From assembly GCA_905221605.1 (NCBI GenBank), contig CAJNDS010002190.1, positions 140,001-192,500 on the forward strand: 52,500 nucleotides of DNA, written 5' to 3'. The stretch's first letter is position 1. Each line of letters begins with the position of its first letter. The translations under genes were made by a program, and so were the position numbers. The stretch comes from Symbiodinium natans (Eukaryota > Sar > Dinophyceae > Suessiales > Symbiodiniaceae). The notes under the pieces were generated by a model. That model was not told the origin of the DNA. It ran no database searches and was given only the letters and a program-made list of their open reading frames with translations. This document shows positions 48,504-52,500 of this stretch, in pieces.

Positions 48504-48584
48504 CTTGCAGGAATTATGGACTTTGGGGATCTTATCCCCTACAGCTCCGACCTTGAACTCGCGGCGCATGCGCTCGCAGTAGAC
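48504..48584 (-). CDS. Elongation factor G, following exon
   Basis: Reads VYCERMRREFKVGAVGDK, which is what follows HLE in EF-G (compare the conserved pattern of Arg-Met/Leu, Arg/Lys, Glu-Phe after the motif). Acceptor CCTCAG at 48585, donor GTTTAGGG at 48503. Phase 0 on both sides, so HLE joins VYCERMRREF in frame across an intron of about 1.46 kb. The last residues (KIPKVHNSCK) fit EF-G less well, and domains IV-V were not recognised further left, so the gene may be partial or degraded. Confidence 0.65.
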
Positions 48585-48649
48585 CTGAGGCTGTTGGTGC
48601 CTAGAGGGCTATGTTTCCCAAACTGTTTCTAGAGGTTTGGGTTGAGGGT

Positions 48650-50010
48650 TAGTGTTTAGGATTTAGGGTTTAGGGTTTAAGGTTTAGGGGTTCCAGGGCT
48701 TAGTCTTCTAGGCCAGAGGAATGTAAAGGGCGCCCTTGCTGTTTTCAAGGGGCTTACCAGGGAGCCTAAACCCGCGACAAGGGGAAAAGTGCGTCACTCT
48801 GGATCCTGGTGTTCAAGAGGGGCCTCGGTTTCAAAGGTTTTGGGGCTTAGGGTTTGGGGGGGGGGGGGGTTCGGTTAAAGGGGGGGGAGGGGGTGGGGGG
48901 GGGCCGGAGTGCGTTTGGGATTTGGAGTCTATGCTTAAGGGCATGTTGGTCTTTCAGGCTTTCGGGCTTTAGGGCTGAACAGGCCTAAACCCTAAATCCT
49001 ACTCCCCAAGCCCTTAACATGTAATCAGCATTAGGGCAGAGGGAGCTTTAGGGCTTCTGGGGTTCGTTGGTGTCCGATTTGTCACTAGGCGGCCGGCCCT
49101 TAAGGGGACTTACTCTTTGAGCTTAGGGTTGTGAGTTTAGGGGCCTGAGCCCTCTCTTTGCAGCAATGCTGAGTTGTAGAAGGGCTATTCGGGGTTTACG
49201 CCCTTCGTTCAGGACATACTCCCTGGGTTTTTCGAAATCGTATAGGGCTTGGGTCCCTCAATGCTTTTACCGAAAGCTTTGAGCGAAAAGCCTCTTCTGC
49301 GAGGCTTCTCGGGTCGCTTTTGGGTGGTGTCTTTGGAGGGGCCCCGGGGCCTTTTGGGTTGCCCTAAACCCTAAACCCTAAACCCTTTTGGAGGGCCGGG
49401 GGGGGGGGGGGGGGGGGGGGGGGGCCTCCCGGGGGTTTAGGGTTCAGGGTTTAGGGTTGAAGGCTTCGGGAAGGGCTGGGTGTCTCTGCAACTTACGCAC
49501 TACACGCGAAATCCTGCATCCCATCCCTTTTGAGATTCAAAGCCCCATCTACCCAAGATCTTTGCAGCGCGTCGAACGACCACGAGGCCCAATACAGTTC
49601 ATGGTGCCGAATCACACCAAGGCGTTTGGAACTCGGCCAGTGAAAGCCCTCGGCCAAAAGATTCCTAACCCTGGTCCCTAAACCGCCTAAGCGTAATCCT
49701 AAGCACACAGAGTCCCTGTTCTGCCGCCAGAGAAGCCGTTCAAGCACCCCTCAGCCCCCCAAAACCCTTAAGGGGCTTAGGGCGTTTGGGCTCTAGGGCT
49801 TTAGGGTTTTGGGGGGCTTTCGGGTTTAAGGAATTTTGGTTTTCGCCTATTTAGTAAGGGCTTAGGGCTTTTTAGGGTTTATCGTAAGGGCTTAGGGTTT
49901 TAGGGCGTTAGGGTTTTTAGGGTTTTTAGGGCCTTCCTTTTTTTCAGGGTTCTAGGGCTTTTGGGGTTTAGGGTTTAGGATTCAGGGTTTAGGGTTTAGG
50001 GTTTAGGATT
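48650..50010. other. Probable EF-G intron: repeats and one ambiguous open region
   Basis: Lies between the two joined EF-G exons. It holds poly-G tracts (48857-48870, 49401-49424), a copy of the CTAG-ended element (about 48707-48811) and long G-rich degenerate repeat. At 49495-49680 both strands are open (minus LLAEGFHWPSSKRLGVIRHH, plus LHPIPFEIQSPIYPRSLQRV), with no decisive codon bias. Confidence 0.4.
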
Positions 50011-50047
50011 TAGGGTCTGCACGCTTCCGCGCAACTGTTCGGAGAGC

Positions 50048-50090
50048 CTCGAGGTGGAGCTCGCCCATCCCCGAGATGATGGTCTCGTTC
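50048..50090 (-). CDS. Elongation factor G, exon with the GMGELHLE motif
   Basis: Reads NETIISGMGELHLE. TIISGMGELHLE is the signature of translation elongation factor G (organellar or bacterial type; cytosolic EF-2 has GAGELHLE). Acceptor TGTGAG at 50091. The exon ends CTCGAG followed by GC (50047), a non-canonical donor; the open frame beyond it (ALRTVARKR) no longer resembles EF-G. Exons for the GTPase domain were not found to the right within the window. Confidence 0.7.
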
Positions 50091-50099
50091 CTCACATGG

Positions 50100-50990
50100 G
50101 TTTAGGGTTTAGGGTTTAGGGTTTGCGGTTTAGGGTTTAGGGTTTAGGGTTTAGGGCTTAGGGTTTGCGACATTAGGGGTACCTTACTGGGGTCCTTAGT
50201 ATAAGGGATCTTACTATTTGGGGATCTGTATTGCGGTCCCCTGTTCTCGTAAACCCTCACATGCAGGCGCGCGCGCGCGCGCGCGCGCGCGCGCGTTCTT
50301 GCGGCTTTGGGTTCGCCCCCCGCGGTGTAGGGCGTAGGGGTTAGAGTTTAGGGTAGCAGTCTAGATGTTCTTCTTGATCCTGAAGTCCGGGACGCTTTCT
50401 GCTTCTTCGGGTTTCGAGCCTACACGCCTAAACCCTAAACCCTAAACCCGAAACTTTGGTTTGAAATAAGTAAGGAATGCTAGGGCTCCAGGCGTATCCT
50501 GCTTTTGCTCGACGCGAAAGGTGGGATCCTCACCTCAGTACTTCGGACTGGGCTTACGGTTGAGGGTTTGGGCTTTGGGGTTTGGGCTTTGGGTGTTTGG
50601 GGCTTACTACTGCTTGCTTAAGAACCCTTCAAGAGATAAATAAAAAAATGAAAACAACACATTCTTCCCTATAAGGGTCATAATTGAGGTTTTTTCTTTT
50701 CTGTTTTTTTTTTTTTTTTTTTTCGCTTTTTGGGGTTCTTAAGCAAATAGTAGTTTCGGGTTGTGGGTTTGGGGTGTCGGGTTTAGGAAGCCTCGCCTCG
50801 TACAACGAGTCTTGGGGTTAGGCTCCGAGTTGTAGAACACCAATCCCCGAACCCTTTGGGGCTTGTAACCCTGAACCCCAGAGCCTGTACCCTAAACCCT
50901 AAACCCTAAACCCTAAACCCTAAACCCTACACCATAAACCCTAAACCCTAAACCCTAAACCCTACACCCTACACCCGAAACTTGCCCTAG
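50100..50990. other. Repeat-rich stretch with an alternating CG run
   Basis: GCGCGC run of about 32 bp (50264-50295), a poly-T run (50704-50723) and telomere-like arrays. A weak minus frame at about 50490-50540 (VRIPPFASSKSRIRLEP) follows an ACTGAG acceptor. Confidence 0.4.
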
Positions 50991-50999
50991 ACCCTAAAC

Positions 51000-51073
51000 T
51001 GCCTGCATAAACGCACCAGGAGCGACAACTCGGCTCTCGGTTGGGATGACCGACCCTCACACGAGCGCGTCAG
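51000..51073 (-). CDS. Exon, unassigned protein
   Basis: Reads LTRSCEGRSSQPRAELSLLV then RLCRQ. Acceptor TTCAAG, donor GTTTAGGG. Confidence 0.5.
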
Positions 51074-51241
51074 CTTGAAAGTAATTCTCAGCAATAGCGA
51101 ATTAGGTACCCGATGGAACCCCTTAATGGGATGTTGTCGGGGGCGAACGCCGCCAAGAATCGAGGACCGGTGACCCTGCACACATCTCTATACATGAAGA
51201 TAATCTACTTCTATCAGGTCATGATCGGGGCCTGTAGTAAT

Positions 51242-52243
51242 CTAGTGGCAGGAGGCTGAGCCTGCATGTGGCCGAAGCTGTTCCTGCACGCTGCTGCTGT
51301 CGCCACCACCGTCAGCCTGGCCCCACGTGACCACAAACCCATCGCCCTTGATGGCGGCAAATGCGCCTCTGGCTGCTTGGATGCGTCGCACATTTGCCAG
51401 CTGCTTCTGCACCTTGCCGCTGTCACCACCACAATCAGCCTTGCCCCACGTGACCACGGACCCATCATCCAGGATGGCGGCAAATGCGCCCCTTGTTGCT
51501 TGGATACATTGCACGTTCTTCAGTTGCTCCTGCACCTCTGTGCTGTCGCCACCATAGCCAGGGTTGCCCCACGTAACCACAGAGCCATCGTCCAGGATTG
51601 CGGCAAATGCAAATAAAGAGGCTTGAACCTGCTTCACGTTCTTCAACTGCTTTTGAAAGATGCTGCTGTCGCCACCAGCGTCAGCGCTGCCCCAGGTGAC
51701 CACACACCCATCACCCAGGATGGCGGCAAATGCCCTCAAGGAGGCTTGGATCTGTCGCACACCTTTCAGCTGCTTTTGCACCTTGCTGCTGTCGCCACCA
51801 GCGCATGCGTCGCCCCACGTGACCACCGACCCATCAACAAGGATGGCGGCAAATGCGTCTTTAGTAGCTTGGATCTGTCGCACATTTTTCAGCTGATCCT
51901 TCACCTTGCTGCTGTCGCCACCACCGTCAGCCTTGCCCCAGGTGAGCACAGAACCGTCACCCAGAATGGCAGCAAAAGCAAGGTTACCAAACCTGCAACA
52001 AGTGTTCCCCCAAATCTGAAGCTCGCTGATCTGCAAGATCAGGGCATCGCCCGAGACCAACCTTGCTTTTTTGAGCGAGGTGCCTCCATCTAAGACATCG
52101 CCGGATGAGTTCAAGAGCCACCCTCTAGAAACTCCGAGCGCCACATGCGCTTGCCGCTTCAAGCTTTCAACCGAAGCCTCGTCGTCTGCCTCCAAAGACA
52201 CAGATCTGCCACTTATCAGGCTCACATCCAGAACCAGCACCAT
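51242..52243 (-). CDS. Ubiquitin-like domain plus RCC1-like repeat protein, single exon
   Basis: 333 codons, starting at GCCATGG (52243) and ending TAG (51242-51244). Residues 1 to about 73 form a ubiquitin-like head (VLDVSLISGRSVSLEADDEA ... VSGDALILQI). Then come six repeats of about 41 residues built on AFAAILGDGSVVTWG and GGDSSKVQKQLKNVRQIQA, the RCC1-like pattern (dinoflagellate models of this type are often labelled HERC-like). No HECT or other catalytic domain follows, so a binding or scaffold role is more likely than ligase activity. The sixth repeat breaks off after SSSVQEQL and the last ten residues do not fit the unit, which suggests a truncated C-terminus or a missed splice. Lack of introns contrasts with the neighbours and fits a retrocopy. 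Confidence 0.85.
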   Translation of the reverse strand: MVLVLDVSLISGRSVSLEADDEASVESLKRQAHVALGVSRGWLLNSSGDVLDGGTSLKKARLVSGDALILQISELQIWGNTCCRFGNLAFAAILGDGSVLTWGKADGGGDSSKVKDQLKNVRQIQATKDAFAAILVDGSVVTWGDACAGGDSSKVQKQLKGVRQIQASLRAFAAILGDGCVVTWGSADAGGDSSIFQKQLKNVKQVQASLFAFAAILDDGSVVTWGNPGYGGDSTEVQEQLKNVQCIQATRGAFAAILDDGSVVTWGKADCGGDSGKVQKQLANVRRIQAARGAFAAIKGDGFVVTWGQADGGGDSSSVQEQLRPHAGSASCH

Positions 52244-52500
52244 GGCAGCTACACCAAGCTGATGCCCAAGAGACTAGCCATAAAATGTTGGCATGCAATG
52301 TGCAACATTTGACATGTAAGACTGACTTGATGACACGTGAGCTGCGCCGTATGAACTGTAACCCACTTACAGTGCCCCACCCAGTCATCAACGACTCACA
52401 AACCCCAAACCCCAAACCCCAAACCCCAAACCCCCAAACCCCCAACTCAGACCGCAACTCCCCAGGATTAGCAACCTTGGGCCGGGCTCCGTACGTTGGA

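Noticed and set aside
49388-49681. 97-codon plus-strand frame beginning in poly-G
   Set aside because: Starts in a homopolymer and both strands are open; no codon bias decides, so it is only mentioned as ambiguous.
52260-52300. CATTTTATGGCT upstream of the RCC1-like gene as a spliced-leader relict
   Set aside because: Needs a two-base insertion and several mismatches; too weak.
1-52500. tRNA, rRNA, snRNA genes, CRISPR arrays, bacterial operons
   Set aside because: Nothing with the needed structure or motifs was seen on either strand; small RNA genes cannot be excluded without a covariance search.

Overview
The window looks like nuclear DNA of a dinoflagellate, most likely a suessialean such as Symbiodiniaceae or Polarella. 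The evidence is plant-type telomere-like repeat (CCCTAAA/TTTAGGG) scattered in both orientations over about 40 kb, protein families that are very common in those genomes (22-residue FNIP-type leucine repeats, and a ubiquitin-like head fused to about 41-residue RCC1-like repeats), GT, GC and possibly GA splice donors, and every recognisable host exon on one strand. No rRNA, tRNA, CRISPR or bacterial-style operon was seen.

Layout. From about 0.3 to 26.2 kb and again from 36.7 to 51.1 kb the window is one long series of short islands of 28-200 bp. Each island has an open, mostly GC3-rich frame on the minus strand, usually an AG at its 5' side and a GT or GC (a few GA) at its 3' side. The islands are separated by telomere-like arrays. 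Read on the minus strand, an intron typically opens with GTTTAGGGTTTAGGG and closes with CCCTAAACC...AG, so its two ends are complementary. I read this as intron-dense minus-strand genes whose introns are largely made of telomere-like repeat. Three loci are named with some confidence: an elongation factor G fragment (exons 50048-50090 and 48504-48584, which join in frame), a ubiquitin-like plus FNIP-repeat gene (about 42404 down to 39704), and a single-exon ubiquitin-like plus RCC1-like gene (52243 down to 51242). Other exons are real-looking but unassigned, and gene boundaries between them are not resolved.

At 26554-36467 on the plus strand sits a complete Ty1/copia-type LTR retrotransposon. 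It has two LTRs of 223 bp that appear identical, a CCCTA target duplication inside telomere-like repeat, a copia-style primer site complementary to the anticodon arm of initiator tRNA-Met, gag with CCCH and CCHC zinc fingers, two protease-like motifs, integrase (D-x35-E), reverse transcriptase (YVDD) and RNase H. Two extra domains stand out: a C5-cytosine-methyltransferase-like region between protease and integrase, and a 2-oxoglutarate/Fe(II) oxygenase-like region between integrase and reverse transcriptase. The polyprotein is broken by one frame change inside integrase and one in-frame TGA inside reverse transcriptase.

The window also holds several short inverted-repeat elements of about 95-116 bp. 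One of them (42177-42292) is itself an intron: removing it restores an open frame exactly, as expected of an introner. A frame-broken gene relic lies at 23.1-24.2 kb in an AT-richer patch. All exon and splice calls were made by eye; edges may be off by a few bases, and transcript evidence would be decisive.
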